In this document: piece by piece, positions 33,099 through 43,410 of the stretch | How the letters are laid out: every line of letters begins with the position of its first letter | How positions within the stretch are numbered: the stretch's first letter is position 1 | DNA from: Aeromicrobium stalagmiti | GTDB taxonomy: Bacteria > Actinomycetota > Actinomycetes > Propionibacteriales > Nocardioidaceae | Assembly (NCBI RefSeq): GCF_013283745.1 | Contig: NZ_JABSTZ010000001.1 | Coordinates: 62,001-126,000, forward strand | Reading direction: 5' to 3' | DNA: 64,000 bases | The notes under the pieces: model-generated | Database searches by the model: none | The model's input: the letters and a program-made list of their open reading frames with translations, nothing else | Told to the model about the DNA's origin: nothing | Position numbers and translations under genes: made by a program

Positions 33099-33328
33099 GC
33101 CTGATCTCCCTTGGTGCGTGTCTCGGCGGCGATGATGTTGCCGTCCTGGTCGTTGTGCTCGAACTCCTCGATCGGCAGGAAGTCGACCTGCTCGCGCACG
33201 CCGCAGTCGGGGCACGTCCAGTCAGGATCGATGTCCGCGAACGCGGTGCCGGCCGGCCAGCCCTCGCGCGGGTTGCCGTGCCCCTCGTCGTAGACGTACT
33301 CGCAGTTGGGGCAGATGAACTGGCTCAC
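33095..33328 (-). CDS. rubA: Rubredoxin, AlkG1 type
   Basis: A 77-residue rubredoxin with [13 protein letters not shown] and CPDCGVRE ligands, an insertion with [10 protein letters not shown], and an acidic C-terminal extension. It looks like the AlkG1 type, which in studied systems cannot replace AlkG2 in alkane hydroxylation. The start is the GTG at 33328, overlapping the alkB stop (GTGA); the long open frame upstream is antisense-like noise within alkB. Confidence 0.9.
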   Translation of the reverse strand: MSQFICPNCEYVYDEGHGNPREGWPAGTAFADIDPDWTCPDCGVREQVDFLPIEEFEHNDQDGNIIAAETRTKGDQA

Positions 33329-34518
33329 GCAGCCACCTTCCCGTAGGTGCGCTCGTACTTGTGTGCCGTGCGCGGGTGCAGGTTGGTCTTGGAGAGGTCG
33401 CCCTCGTAGTGGTCCATCACCTTGTGATCCATGACCCTCCTCCACACCTGCGGCACCCATGTCAGGACGATCATGCCCGCATAGCCCGTGGGCAGGACCG
33501 GCGCCTCCTTGAAGTCGCGGAGCGCCTGGTAGCGACGCGTCGGGTTGGCGTGGTGGTCGCTGTGGCGCTGCAGGTGGTAGAGCAGGACGTTGGTGCCGAT
33601 GTTGTTGGAGTTCCAGCTGTGCGACGGGTTGACCCGCTCGTAGCGGCCGGACTCGAGCTTCTGACGCTTCATGCCGTAGTGCTCGAGGAAGTTGACCGAC
33701 TCCAGCAGCCAGATGCCGGCGATGGCCTGCAGGACCAGGTAGGGGAAGATCTCCCAGCCGAAGGCGACCATCAGCGCGCCCCACAGGACGACGGAGAACG
33801 CCCAGGCGTTGAGCACGTCGTTCTTGAGCGACCAGTGCGACTTCTTCAGGCGCTCGAAGCGCTTCTTCTCCAGCTCCCAGGCGCTCGTGAGGCTGCCCCA
33901 CATCGTGCGCGGCATGAACTCCCAGACCGTCTCGCCGAGGCGTCCGCTGGCCGGGTCCTCGGGCGTCGCGACGCGGACGTGGTGGCCACGGTTGTGCTCG
34001 ATGAAGAAGTGGCCGTAGAACGTCTGCGCGAGGGCGGCACGGGCGAACCAGCGCTCGTACTCCTCCTTCTTGTGGCCGAGCTCGTGGGCGGTGTTGATGC
34101 CGATGCCGGCCACCATGCCCAGGCTCAGGGCCAGACCGATCTTGGCCGCGATGCTCAGCGGCTCGTCGATGCCCGGCAGCGTGCCGCCACCCAGCAGGTA
34201 GGCGCCCCAGACGAAGCCGGCCACCTGCGCCGGGATGAACGCGTAGGTCACCCAGCGGTAGTAGCGGTCGTCCTCGAGCTGCTCGAGCACCTCGTCGGGC
34301 GGGTTCTCGCCGTCACGGCCGGCGATCATGTCGGCGATCGGGACGACGACGAACAGGAAGAACGGTCCGAAGTACCAGACCAGGGTCGAGCCCGTCAGGG
34401 AGAACAGGCCCCAGATGCTCACGGGGATCAGCGGCACGATGGCCCCGATGATCCACAGGTAGCGCTTCCTGTCGCGCCACTGGATGACCGTCCCGTCGAC
34501 GGTGGCTTCGATCGTCAT
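33325..34518 (-). CDS. alkB: Alkane 1-monooxygenase
   Basis: A 397-residue integral membrane di-iron enzyme that hydroxylates medium/long-chain n-alkanes at C1. All histidine boxes are present: HELGHK (145-150), EHNRGHH (174-180), LQRHSDHH (316-323), plus the NFLEHYG signature (276-282). About six membrane helices. First gene of a five-gene operon (alkB-rubA-rubB-reductase-tetR) with GGAGG before the ATG and a promoter overlapping a palindromic operator. Confidence 0.98.
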   Translation of the reverse strand: MTIEATVDGTVIQWRDRKRYLWIIGAIVPLIPVSIWGLFSLTGSTLVWYFGPFFLFVVVPIADMIAGRDGENPPDEVLEQLEDDRYYRWVTYAFIPAQVAGFVWGAYLLGGGTLPGIDEPLSIAAKIGLALSLGMVAGIGINTAHELGHKKEEYERWFARAALAQTFYGHFFIEHNRGHHVRVATPEDPASGRLGETVWEFMPRTMWGSLTSAWELEKKRFERLKKSHWSLKNDVLNAWAFSVVLWGALMVAFGWEIFPYLVLQAIAGIWLLESVNFLEHYGMKRQKLESGRYERVNPSHSWNSNNIGTNVLLYHLQRHSDHHANPTRRYQALRDFKEAPVLPTGYAGMIVLTWVPQVWRRVMDHKVMDHYEGDLSKTNLHPRTAHKYERTYGKVAA

Positions 34519-34550
34519 GATGTTCCTCCTTGCGCACCCTGGGAGGAGTG

Positions 34551-34577
34551 CTTTACATCAAGGTAGCGAATGTAAAG
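34551..34577. promoter_or_regulatory. Palindromic operator upstream of alkB
   Basis: CTTTACAT (34551-34558) and ATGTAAAG (34570-34577) form a perfect 8-bp inverted repeat with an 11-bp centre, the size of a TetR-family operator. It straddles the -10 and spacer of the predicted alkB promoter, so binding should repress. The likely ligand-responsive protein is the TetR encoded at the end of the operon. Confidence 0.75.
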
Positions 34578-34588
34578 TGATGTGGCAA
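34560..34588 (-). promoter_or_regulatory. Predicted alkB promoter
   Basis: Minus strand: -35 TTGCCA (34588-34583), 17-bp spacer, -10 TACCTT (34565-34560). The sequence from there to the alkB ATG contains the GGAGG ribosome-binding site. The operator palindrome overlaps it. Confidence 0.6.
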
Positions 34589-34678
34589 GGGTCACCCGAG
34601 AAGTCTGGCCCGGGCATGGCACCGCGGACAGGGCCGGTGGCCGCGTCCGCGATGTCATCCCGAGAAGGTATGGATGGG

Positions 34679-35575
34679 CTACATGGCGTCACCGAGCGCG
34701 AGGATGGCCGGGGTCAGGATCACCATGAACAGCACCGGCATGACGCAGGTCAGCATCGGGAAGAGCAGCTTGACCGGCACCTTCTGCGCCGTCTCACGCG
34801 CCCGGGCGCGACGCTTGTCGCGCATCTCCTCGGCCTGGATCCGCACGACGCCTGAGATCGGCACGCCGAACTCCTCCGCCTGCACGATGCTCTTGGTGAA
34901 CCGCTTGAGGTCGTCGACGTCGTTGCGGCTCGCCAGTGCCAGATAGGCGTCGCGGCGCGAGACGCCGAGGTTCATGTCCTGCACCGTCCGCACGATCTCC
35001 TCGCCGAGCGGACCACGGTTGTTCTGCCCGACCCTCGACAACGCCGACTCGAAGCCCATGCCGGCCTCGATCGAGATCGTGATCTGGTCGAGGATGTCGG
35101 GCAGGTCGTACATCATCCGCTTCTGCCGCTCGACGGCCCGGCCGTTGACGATGATGCCGGGCGCGAAGTAGGACACGACCACGATGCCGGCATAGACCAA
35201 CCACCACATCGGCGAGTCCATCTTGGCGGCGAAGGAGTAGCCCAGGAGCGCCACGAGAACCGGGGCGACCACCTTGGCGACGATGATCATCGGCAGCGCG
35301 GCCGAGGTCTTGCCCGCCAGACCGAGATCGCGCTCGAGCTTGGCGATCGCACCCCGGGTCACGAAGACCCGCAGGATGCCGAGCTCGGGGTTCTTGGCGG
35401 TCAGCTGCTTGGTCCGCGCCGCCTGGTCGGCCCCGGGCGCCTTGGCCTGCATCGACTGGATGCGCGACTTGATCGTCCGGCGCGTCGAGGGCTGGAAGTC
35501 AAGCACAGGCACGAGCGCGCCGATCGCCAGCACGAGGCACACGATGCCGAGCAGCAGGGAGGCTCCGGGACTCAT
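34679..35575 (-). CDS. tadC: Tad pilus platform protein TadC (T2SSF domain)
   Basis: A 298-residue inner-membrane platform protein of the Flp/Tad pilus. T2SSF domain about residues 155-285 with DLPDILDQITISIEAGMGFESAL, membrane helices at 5-25, 95-145 and 270-292. Last gene of the tadA-tadB-tadC set. No terminator is evident before alkB's upstream region; the two units are co-directional. Confidence 0.92.
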   Translation of the reverse strand: MSPGASLLLGIVCLVLAIGALVPVLDFQPSTRRTIKSRIQSMQAKAPGADQAARTKQLTAKNPELGILRVFVTRGAIAKLERDLGLAGKTSAALPMIIVAKVVAPVLVALLGYSFAAKMDSPMWWLVYAGIVVVSYFAPGIIVNGRAVERQKRMMYDLPDILDQITISIEAGMGFESALSRVGQNNRGPLGEEIVRTVQDMNLGVSRRDAYLALASRNDVDDLKRFTKSIVQAEEFGVPISGVVRIQAEEMRDKRRARARETAQKVPVKLLFPMLTCVMPVLFMVILTPAILALGDAM

Positions 35576-35579
35576 CGCT

Positions 35580-36511
35580 TCACACCTTCACATTCACGAT
35601 GGCGCGCATCCACACGCCGCCGACGGCGAACAGGAACGCGGCGATCCCCAGGACGATGAAGCCCGTCGAGCCCTGGAACAGCGGCGCCATGTAGCCCGGG
35701 TTGGAGACGGACATTCCGAGTGCGACGAGGACGGGAAGCACCATCAGGACCACCGCCGACATGCGTCCCTCGGCCGACAACGTCCTGACCTCGCGCAGGA
35801 TCTGGTTGCGCTCGCGGATCGTCGCGCCCACCTTGTCCAGCACCTCGTTGAGGTTGCCGCCGGTGTCGCGCTGCACCGCGACCGCTTCAGCCACCCAGCG
35901 GAAGTCCTGGCTGTCCATGCGGTCGGCCGTCGTGTAGAGCGCCTCGACCAGGTCACGGCCGATGCGGTTCTCGTTGACGATGCGGGCGAACTCCTCCGAC
36001 GTCGGCGCAGGCGCTTCGCGCGAAGCGGTGTCGAGCGCCCGCGCCAGGCTGTGACCCGCACGCAGCGCCGAGGCGATCATCTGCAGCGACTCGTCGAGCT
36101 GCTCACCGAAGGCCGTGCGACGCTTGCTGCCGCGGCTGCGGAGCACGACCTTGGTGATGATCGGCACCAGGACGGCCAGCACGAGGCCGACGAGGACGTG
36201 GCCGAAGAAAGCGGTGCCGAGCAGCAGCGCGACGAAGCTGAGCGTTGACACCAGCACGACGAGCGACCCGGCCGTCATGCGCAGCGACGCCATCTCGATC
36301 TCGGCGGACGGGAACGGCACCCAGCCGCGGCGCTTCAGCACCGAGTCCACCAGCGCAACCAAGCCCTCGGAGAGGGCGTTCAGCTGCGACTTGGGCTCGG
36401 CGCCGACCGGCCGGCGCCGCGACAACGCCACCTTGCCGACGCTGGGTGCGAGCACGGCGTACGACGTCAGGCCCAGCGCCATCATCGTCGCCGTCAGGCC
36501 GAGGAACAGGG

Positions 36512-36515
<4 letters not shown>
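35580..36515 (-). CDS. tadB: Tad pilus platform protein TadB (T2SSF domain)
   Basis: A 311-residue platform protein partnering TadC. Helices at about 5-25, 82-125, 245-275 and 285-305; T2SSF domain with QLDESLQMIASALRAGHSLARAL (about 138-160) and VAVQRDTGGNLNEVLDKV. Overlaps the ATPase gene by four bases (ATGA). Confidence 0.92.
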
Positions 36516-37980
<1,465 letters not shown>

Positions 37981-37984
<4 letters not shown>

Positions 37985-39174
37985 GACAGGGCCAGGCCCT
38001 TGTGGGCGAACGACGGCTTCTTGGAGGTCGACTCACCCTCGAGCCGCTTCACCACGTTGTTCATGGCCTTGGCCGCCGGGCCGCCCTTCTTCTCCATCAG
38101 CACGGGCACCCCGCGGTTGGCCGAGAGCGACACCTCCGGCGCCCGCGGCACCACGACGTTGACCGGCAGGCCCACGACCGCCTCGACGTCGCGGACCGAG
38201 AGTCCCGACTGCCGATCGGCGAAGTTGAGCACCAGGTGACGCATGCCGGGCAGGATGTTGAGCGTCGCCAGCACCTCGATCTCCTTGCGGATGTTGCGCA
38301 CGCTCGCCACGTCCATGCTCGACACGAAGACGGCGTCGTTGGCCTCCTCGAGGGCCGCGAGCGTCGGCTCGTCGAGGCCGGCACCGGTGTCGACGATGAC
38401 GTAGCGGAACTGCGACGCGAGCGAGCTCAGCAGCTCGCGCACCTGCTTGGGGCCGACCTTGTCGGCGGCCGCAGGCGACTCCGAGCCGCACAGGGCGTAG
38501 AAGCCGGCCGGGTGCGCCGTCAGGAAGGTCTTGAGCAGCAGCGTGTCGAGACCACCCTGGTTGGCGAAGACGTCCGCCAGCGAGTGCGCGGGCTTGAGGT
38601 CGAGGTGTGTCGCGACGTCACCGAACTGCAGGTCGAGGTCGACCAGCACCACGTCCATCGGAGCGCGCCGCGCGAGACCCACGGCCATGTTGACCGCGAT
38701 GGTCGACTTGCCGACACCGCCCTTGGGCGAGGCCACGACGACGACGCGGCTCTCGACGACCCGCTCGGTCGTCTCCTCGGTCGCACGACGGACCGTGCGG
38801 CGCGAGGCGTGGTCGTGCGCCTTGAGGAGCATGATCCGGTACTCCTCGTCGCTGGCATCGGGCGCCAGCACGTCGCGGATGCCCGACCGCATGGCCTCCA
38901 GCATCACGTCGGTCGTCGGCTCGGCGACCAGGACCACGGTGATCTGGGGGTGCATCGCGTCGAGCAGGCTCGCGAGCGACATCGCGGTGTGGCGGCTCAC
39001 CTGCGGGCCGAAGACGACGATGTCGGGCAGGTGGTCCTCGACCATCAGCCCCCTGATGTCGAAGTCCGACCGGTCGACGACGCCCGCGGCGATCGGGACG
39101 AGAAGGTTGCCGGGGAACTGTCCCAGCCGGTACTCCAGGCCGCCGTCGCCGCCGAGGAGGAGGATCCTGCTCAT
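37981..39174 (-). CDS. cpaE: CpaE/TadZ-like pilus-localisation ATPase
   Basis: A 397-residue protein: an atypical receiver-like domain (about 1-125) and a MinD/ParA ATPase with SPKGGVGKST (149-158) and a deviant Walker B (FRYVIVDTGAGLDEPT). TadZ/CpaE proteins place the pilus machine in the cell. Lies between cpaB and tadA with overlapping junctions. Confidence 0.92.
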
Positions 39175-39875
39175 TCGATCACGTCCTTCGACTCGATCTG
39201 TCGTGAACCAGTGGTGTCGGTCTGCGAGTTCTGCAAGGTCAGCCAGACCTTGCCGAACTCGGAGGCGTTGATGAGCTTCTGCGCGTCCATCGGCTTGACC
39301 GCGAACGTGACGAGCACCGGGACGCCGGCCTCCTCGGCGCCGACCTTGCTGAGCACCGAGTTCGAGACCCGCGTGACGAGCAGGTTGTTCTTGACCACGT
39401 TGGTGTAGCCGCCATCGTTGCCCTGCTTGGCATAGCTGACGACGACGCCGACCCGGTCGCCCGCCTTGACGGCACCCGTCGCGACGCGCGGTGCGGAGAG
39501 GGCGATGCTCACCTCCTGCATGCCGGCCGGAAGAGATGACGACTTGCCCTTGCCCGTCAGGGCGCCGAAGCGTGACGGCAGCAGCTGCTCGCCCGGCTTG
39601 AGGCTGACGTTGGTCGACAGGCCCTTGACCGAGTCGAGGCTCGTCAGCGCACCCTCGGCACGCACGGCCACCGGCACCTTCTTGGTCTGCACGGCGGTCG
39701 TGATGCGGCTTGCCGGCGTCTCTGCGGGGATCTCGGTCTTGACGACCAGCACCTCGACCATCTTGGCGTCGGCGAAGGCCCTCTCGTCGGCGCCCTGGGC
39801 GTAGCTGATCATCGCGATCACGCCGATGACGGCGAGCAGTGCGGCACTGAGGAGTGCGAGCAGCTTCTTCTTCAC
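39171..39875 (-). CDS. cpaB: CpaB/RcpC family pilus assembly protein (SAF domain)
   Basis: A 234-residue protein with an N-terminal membrane segment (LLALLSAALLAVIGVIAMISY in part) and a SAF/CpaB domain at about 40-105 (VLVVKTEIPAETPASR, LSTNVSLKPGEQLLPSRF). In Gram-negatives it binds the secretin; here, with no outer membrane, it probably acts at the cell wall. Second, paralogous SAF protein at 56525-57115. Confidence 0.88.
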   Translation of the reverse strand: MKKKLLALLSAALLAVIGVIAMISYAQGADERAFADAKMVEVLVVKTEIPAETPASRITTAVQTKKVPVAVRAEGALTSLDSVKGLSTNVSLKPGEQLLPSRFGALTGKGKSSSLPAGMQEVSIALSAPRVATGAVKAGDRVGVVVSYAKQGNDGGYTNVVKNNLLVTRVSNSVLSKVGAEEAGVPVLVTFAVKPMDAQKLINASEFGKVWLTLQNSQTDTTGSRQIESKDVIE

Positions 39876-39897
39876 GGTTCTGTCCTTTTCTCCACGA

Positions 39898-41007
39898 CTA
39901 GTTCGTCAGTCGGGTGGCGAGCTTGACCCCGCCGAGGTCGGGGGCGGCACTGTCATAGGCGAAGACCTGCTCGGGGTCCTGCACGACCGAGCGCACGAAG
40001 TAGCCCTGGATGCCCTGGCAGGTCAGCGTCAGGATGTTCAGGCAGCTCGGCGTGGCCGACGGGTCGTTCTTGGCGTTGCCGGGCTCCTGCCAGCCGGTGA
40101 TCTTGAACGGCGCGAAGCCGACGATCCGCAGCGTGATGGACGACGAGAGCACCGTCAGCGGCGAGTAGGACTCGTAGATCGGCATCATCGCGATCGTGCC
40201 GAGCTTGAGCTTGTTGACGCAGGCGGTCGGCGCGATGACCGGTGTGACGGCCGTGACCAGCATCGTCGTGAAGATCTTGACCTTCATGTTGCACAGCGAC
40301 ATGTTGCTGATGTCGAACAGGTCGAGTGCGTCGATGAGCGCCGTGAGCCAGACCGCGCCGTTGCTCATGTTCAACGTCTCGCCCGTGCTTCCGGTGCAGG
40401 TCGAGGCCGGGAACCAGTTGGTGAGCGGCAGACCGAGCAGGTTGAGCGTCGCGATGAGGCCCTTGAGCGTCGCGCTCAGCAGGTCGGTACGGATCAGGAT
40501 GTGGTTGGTGGCCGGGAACTGGTTGGCCTTGTACTGGCAGTAGCCGACCGCCATCGGCAGCAGTGGATAGCCCTCCTTGGGCGCGCGGTCCCACGTCGCC
40601 GTGGCGGAGACGGTGGCCGTCTTCGACCCGACCCCGATGGCCTTCGCGAACGAGAACGGCATCGTCTTGGTCGACGTCACGGTGACCGAGGTCGACGACG
40701 GGCCGATGGTGCCCACGACGTTGGCACTCGCATCGCTGATGTTCTGGCCCACGACGAAGTTGGCGGTCGACTTCGGCGCATTGCCGTTGGCCGAGTAGCA
40801 CGTCGTCCGATACAGCGCGCAGTCCTGGGCGATCGCGAGCGCGGCGTTGTCGGTCGCGGTCTGCAGCTTCTGGCGCTGCACGTAGGCGTTGCCGACGTCG
40901 ACGCTCATGCCGACCGCGGCGATCAGCGTCGTGGTCAGGAGGCCGACGAGCACGGCGGTCACGCCGCGCTCGTCGCGGCGCTTGCGGAGCTTCAGGTTCC
41001 ACTGCAT
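39898..41007 (-). CDS. tadG: TadG-like pilus assembly protein / pseudopilin
   Basis: A 369-residue protein with a TadG/TadE-type N-terminal helix (DERGVTAVLVGLLTTTLIAA, residues 12-31) that resembles a pre-pilin segment, followed by an extracellular domain with several Cys residues (CALYRTTC, GYCQY, STCTG, LTCQG). Probably a minor structural component or adhesin. Overlaps tadE by about 16 bp. Confidence 0.85.
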   Translation of the reverse strand: MQWNLKLRKRRDERGVTAVLVGLLTTTLIAAVGMSVDVGNAYVQRQKLQTATDNAALAIAQDCALYRTTCYSANGNAPKSTANFVVGQNISDASANVVGTIGPSSTSVTVTSTKTMPFSFAKAIGVGSKTATVSATATWDRAPKEGYPLLPMAVGYCQYKANQFPATNHILIRTDLLSATLKGLIATLNLLGLPLTNWFPASTCTGSTGETLNMSNGAVWLTALIDALDLFDISNMSLCNMKVKIFTTMLVTAVTPVIAPTACVNKLKLGTIAMMPIYESYSPLTVLSSSITLRIVGFAPFKITGWQEPGNAKNDPSATPSCLNILTLTCQGIQGYFVRSVVQDPEQVFAYDSAAPDLGGVKLATRLTN

Positions 41008-41393
41008 CGCGCTACCGCCTTTCCTGTCACGGAGTAGGTCGTTCCGAAGAACTTGGTGGCCGTCGCCTTGGCCGAGTTGGTGATCGTGACCGTCACGTTG
41101 CCGAAGGTGCCGTCACCGGCCTGCGAGCACGAGCTGTAGCCCGACGTGTAGGTGATGACGGGGGTCAACGTGCTCGGCATGCCGGCGTTGACGGCGGCGG
41201 TCTTGGCCTTCGCCGCGTTGTTCTCGATGGTCATCGAGCGGGCGGCCGCGAAGGCGGCGTTGTTGTACTGGGCTGCGGTCTTGTATCGCTCACCGAAGTC
41301 GATGACTCCGCAGATCAGCAGCAGCAGGAACGGGACGATGAGCGCGAACTCGACAGTGGCGACTCCGCGGCTGTCCCCACGTGGGGTGCCCAT
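40992..41393 (-). CDS. tadE: TadE-like pseudopilin
   Basis: About 133 residues with the TadE segment SRGVATVEFALIVPFLLLLICGVIDFG (parts: RGVATVEFAL, VPFLLLL) in which the Glu of VEF is the pseudopilin fifth residue. Two Cys in the C-terminal part. The ATG at 41393 is preferred; an in-frame GTG at 41411 would sit against the base of the stem-loop 41412-41445 and is less likely. Confidence 0.88.
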   Translation of the reverse strand: MGTPRGDSRGVATVEFALIVPFLLLLICGVIDFGERYKTAAQYNNAAFAAARSMTIENNAAKAKTAAVNAGMPSTLTPVITYTSGYSSCSQAGDGTFGNVTVTITNSAKATATKFFGTTYSVTGKAVARCSGT

Positions 41394-41411
41394 GATGGGT
41401 GCCGAAACCAC

Positions 41412-41445
41412 GTCACGCCGTGAACCCGGGGATTCACGGCGTGAC
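41412..41445 (-). terminator. Perfect 13-bp stem-loop between pilin gene and tadE
   Basis: GTCACGCCGTGAA (41412-41424) pairs perfectly with TTCACGGCGTGAC (41433-41445) around an 8-nt loop. It lies between the flp stop (41484) and tadE and has no U-tract, so it is better seen as a partial terminator or 3' stabiliser that keeps pilin mRNA in excess over tadE-tadG, than as a full terminator. Confidence 0.6.
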
Positions 41446-41483
41446 CACAGCGCCCCGAGAGCGCCGCGTGGTTGTCCTCGGAC

Positions 41484-41675
41484 CTACAGGCTGATTCCGC
41501 TGAACAGACCGTTGATCTTCGGGCCCAGGACGGCGAGGGCCGCGACGACGAGGACGGCGATGCCGGCCGCCATGAGCGCGTACTCGATGGCGGTCACGCC
41601 GTCCTCCTTCTTGCGGGACTCGGCGGTGACGGCGAAGGCGGTGATCACGGCGAACATCTTGGTGAAAGCAGACAT
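41484..41675 (-). CDS. flp: Flp-type major pilin
   Basis: A 63-residue prepilin. After a basic leader, KKEDG is the predicted peptidase site, with mature VTAIEYALMAAGIAVLVV carrying the Glu5 and adjacent Tyr of Flp pilins. ATG at 41675 with AGGGAG 8 nt upstream; the frame opens 7 codons earlier without benefit. The 171-bp upstream gap (41697-41867) is AT-richer than average and contains GGACTTAGGTCC, but I could not define a promoter. Confidence 0.92.
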   Translation of the reverse strand: MSAFTKMFAVITAFAVTAESRKKEDGVTAIEYALMAAGIAVLVVAALAVLGPKINGLFSGISL

Positions 41676-41867
41676 CTTGGTTACTCCCTCTAACATTTAA
41701 GTCGCCCGGTCGAGCGACTCTCCCTGCCAAGAAATGTAGGGGGGACCTAAGTCCTTGTCGAGCGGTTTCCCATTTTGTTACGGGTGGTTTTTTCCTAGTC
41801 CTCTCGGACTATGGACACTCCCTCGGGGCAGGAGGAAACTCGCGAGCTCCCGACCCGGTCGCCACTG

Positions 41868-42038
41868 TCAGATCGACCCGAAGACCGCCAAGATCTTCGG
41901 GCCGAGACCCACCACTCCAGCTGACACCAGCACTGCAATGGCAGCGCATATCAGCCCATACTCGATCATCGTCATGCCAGCCTCTTCCCGATCGGCCGAC
42001 GTCGTCCACCGCTGGTACACCTTCGTCAGGACCCTCAT
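41868..42038 (-). CDS. Second Flp-type pilin
   Basis: A 56-residue prepilin with predicted cleavage after the Gly of REEAG and mature MTMIEYGLICAAIAVLVSAG, again with Glu-Tyr at positions 4-5. It contains a Cys in the helix, unlike the other pilin. ATG at 42038 with GGGAG and AGGA upstream; upstream extension to 42131 is unsupported. Could be a minor or alternative pilin. Confidence 0.85.
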   Translation of the reverse strand: MRVLTKVYQRWTTSADREEAGMTMIEYGLICAAIAVLVSAGVVGLGPKILAVFGSI

Positions 42039-42135
42039 TCCTGTCACTCCCTCATCGTGCTGCACGACCCCGATACTCCCTCTCACGACGGTAGCGCCGC
42101 AGCACTTCACCGCGCCGCGATTCCGCAACAATCGT

Positions 42136-42151
42136 CGGGACCACAGTCCCG
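42136..42151 (-). terminator. Short GC-rich hairpin after the sortase-like gene
   Basis: CGGGAC and GTCCCG pair around a 4-nt loop, 25 bp after the stop of the sortase-like gene, followed on the minus strand by ACGATTGTTG. A weak candidate for an intrinsic terminator. Confidence 0.3.
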
Positions 42152-42176
42152 GACCCCCGGGATCCGCAGCGGTCGC

Positions 42177-42689
42177 CTAGCCCCGCAACGCCGGCTGCAG
42201 CCTCTCGACGCCGACCAGGACGATGTCCTCGGGCGAGATGCAGGTCTGCAGCACGACGTCGGCAGCAGGCAGGTTCTTGACCTTCGCCTCGCCGCGGCGA
42301 TCCGTCCCGATCTCGGTGACGACATAGGTGTCGGCCTCGACCCCGGCTCCGTCGAGCTGCACCGTGTCGCCGAGGCGCAGCCGCGAGATCCAGGCCGAGC
42401 CGCCGCAGTAGTCGTGCTCGGCGACCAGCACCGGACGGTCGTCGCCCAGCGCCACGGCGACGGGGCCCGCGCACCGGTCGAGGGCAGCGGTCGACCCCGC
42501 CAACGAGGTCTCGACGACGGTCGTCCTGGCAAAACGAGGCGGGGCAGGCGAGGCGGAGGAGCTGGTGATCTGCACCGGATCGAGCCGCGCTCGTTCGATT
42601 GCGCCGACCGACGCAGTCGTCGTCGCCGTGCACGCCGACAGGACGAGGATCGCGGCAGCCGAGCCGATCGTCGCCAGTGCGCACTGCAT
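42177..42689 (-). CDS. Lipoprotein with sortase-like domain
   Basis: A 170-residue lipoprotein (lipobox VLSAC, Cys20). Residues 75-165 resemble class E/F sortases: VLVAEHDYCGG (His92 where GH is usual), SRLRLGDTVQLDG, DTYVVTEI and VVLQTC (Cys150). The Arg that follows the Cys in active sortases is not clear (SPEDIVLVGVERL), so catalysis is doubtful. It lies just upstream of the pilin genes in the same direction. Start ATG at 42689; the longer reading is noise. Confidence 0.6.
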   Translation of the reverse strand: MQCALATIGSAAAILVLSACTATTTASVGAIERARLDPVQITSSSASPAPPRFARTTVVETSLAGSTAALDRCAGPVAVALGDDRPVLVAEHDYCGGSAWISRLRLGDTVQLDGAGVEADTYVVTEIGTDRRGEAKVKNLPAADVVLQTCISPEDIVLVGVERLQPALRG

Positions 42690-42788
42690 GTCCACCTCCG
42701 GGTCGTCCGGCCACTCTACGTCCGGTCCGGCTGTCACGGATCCTGAACTCGATCGCGCCGATCGCGAGACGATGGGGCCGATCCGGAC

Positions 42789-42825
42789 ATCTGTGAGCAA
42801 GGGGTGCCCCGCCCCTCGCACAGAT
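42789..42825 (+). promoter_or_regulatory. Stem-loop overlapping the leader of the sigma-factor mRNA
   Basis: ATCTGTG (42789-42795) and CACAGAT (42819-42825) are perfect inverted repeats, with an inner AGGGG/CCCCT pair; the ribosome-binding site CGGAG follows immediately (42826-42830). It could be an operator or an RNA hairpin that affects translation of the sigma factor. Confidence 0.45.
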
Positions 42826-42837
42826 CGGAGCCGTCGC

Positions 42838-43410
42838 ATGAGTGCGTCGACCATCCAGGACAGCCCGCCCACCGGCGACCGCGAGCTGCTCAACCGCGCG
42901 GCGTCAGGCGATCGCGGCGCCTTCGGGCAGCTCTACGACCGGCACGTCCGCCCGGTCTACTGGCAGGCCTTCGCGGTCGTGCGCGACGCCGCCGAGGCGG
43001 AGGACGTCACCCAGGACGTGTTCGTCACGACGTGGAGCAAGATCCGCACGATCACGGTCGTCGACGAGTCGGTGCTGCCGTGGTTGCTGGTGACGGCCCG
43101 CTTCACAGCGCTCAACGCCCGTCGTCGCGGCCAGAGGACGGCCTTCCGCGAGCTCGATCCCGACGTCTCCGCGGGACCCACGGTGGAGGACGAGATCGAG
43201 GCAGGGCTGGTGCGCGCCGAGATCGACAAGGCCACCGCCGCGCTCACACCGGTGGACCGCAGGCTCTACGAGCTCTGCGTCGCCGGCGACCACACCTATG
43301 AGATGGCGGCCCGCGAGCTCGGCGTCAGCCATGCCGCGGTCCGCAACCGCATCTCACGACTCCGCACCCGGCTCCGGGCCGACCTGCGATCCATGAGGGA
43401 GACATCATGA
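42838..43410 (+). CDS. ECF RNA polymerase sigma factor
   Basis: A 190-residue extracytoplasmic-function sigma factor. Region 2 about 25-90 (GQLYDRHVRPVYWQAFAVV, DAAEAEDVTQDVFVTTWSK in parts) and region 4 about 130-185 (LTPVDRRLYELCVAGDHTYEMAARELGVSHAAVRNRISRLR in parts). The ATG at 42838 has CGGAG 7 nt upstream. Its stop overlaps the DUF4349 gene, implying co-expression; no typical zinc anti-sigma factor is nearby, so the membrane protein downstream may take that role. Confidence 0.92.
   Translation: MSASTIQDSPPTGDRELLNRAASGDRGAFGQLYDRHVRPVYWQAFAVVRDAAEAEDVTQDVFVTTWSKIRTITVVDESVLPWLLVTARFTALNARRRGQRTAFRELDPDVSAGPTVEDEIEAGLVRAEIDKATAALTPVDRRLYELCVAGDHTYEMAARELGVSHAAVRNRISRLRTRLRADLRSMRETS

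Noticed and set aside
41760-41867. c-di-GMP riboswitch upstream of the pilin gene
   Set aside because: The leader lacks the conserved GEMM core; the short GTCC/GGAC stems there are not enough to call any riboswitch.
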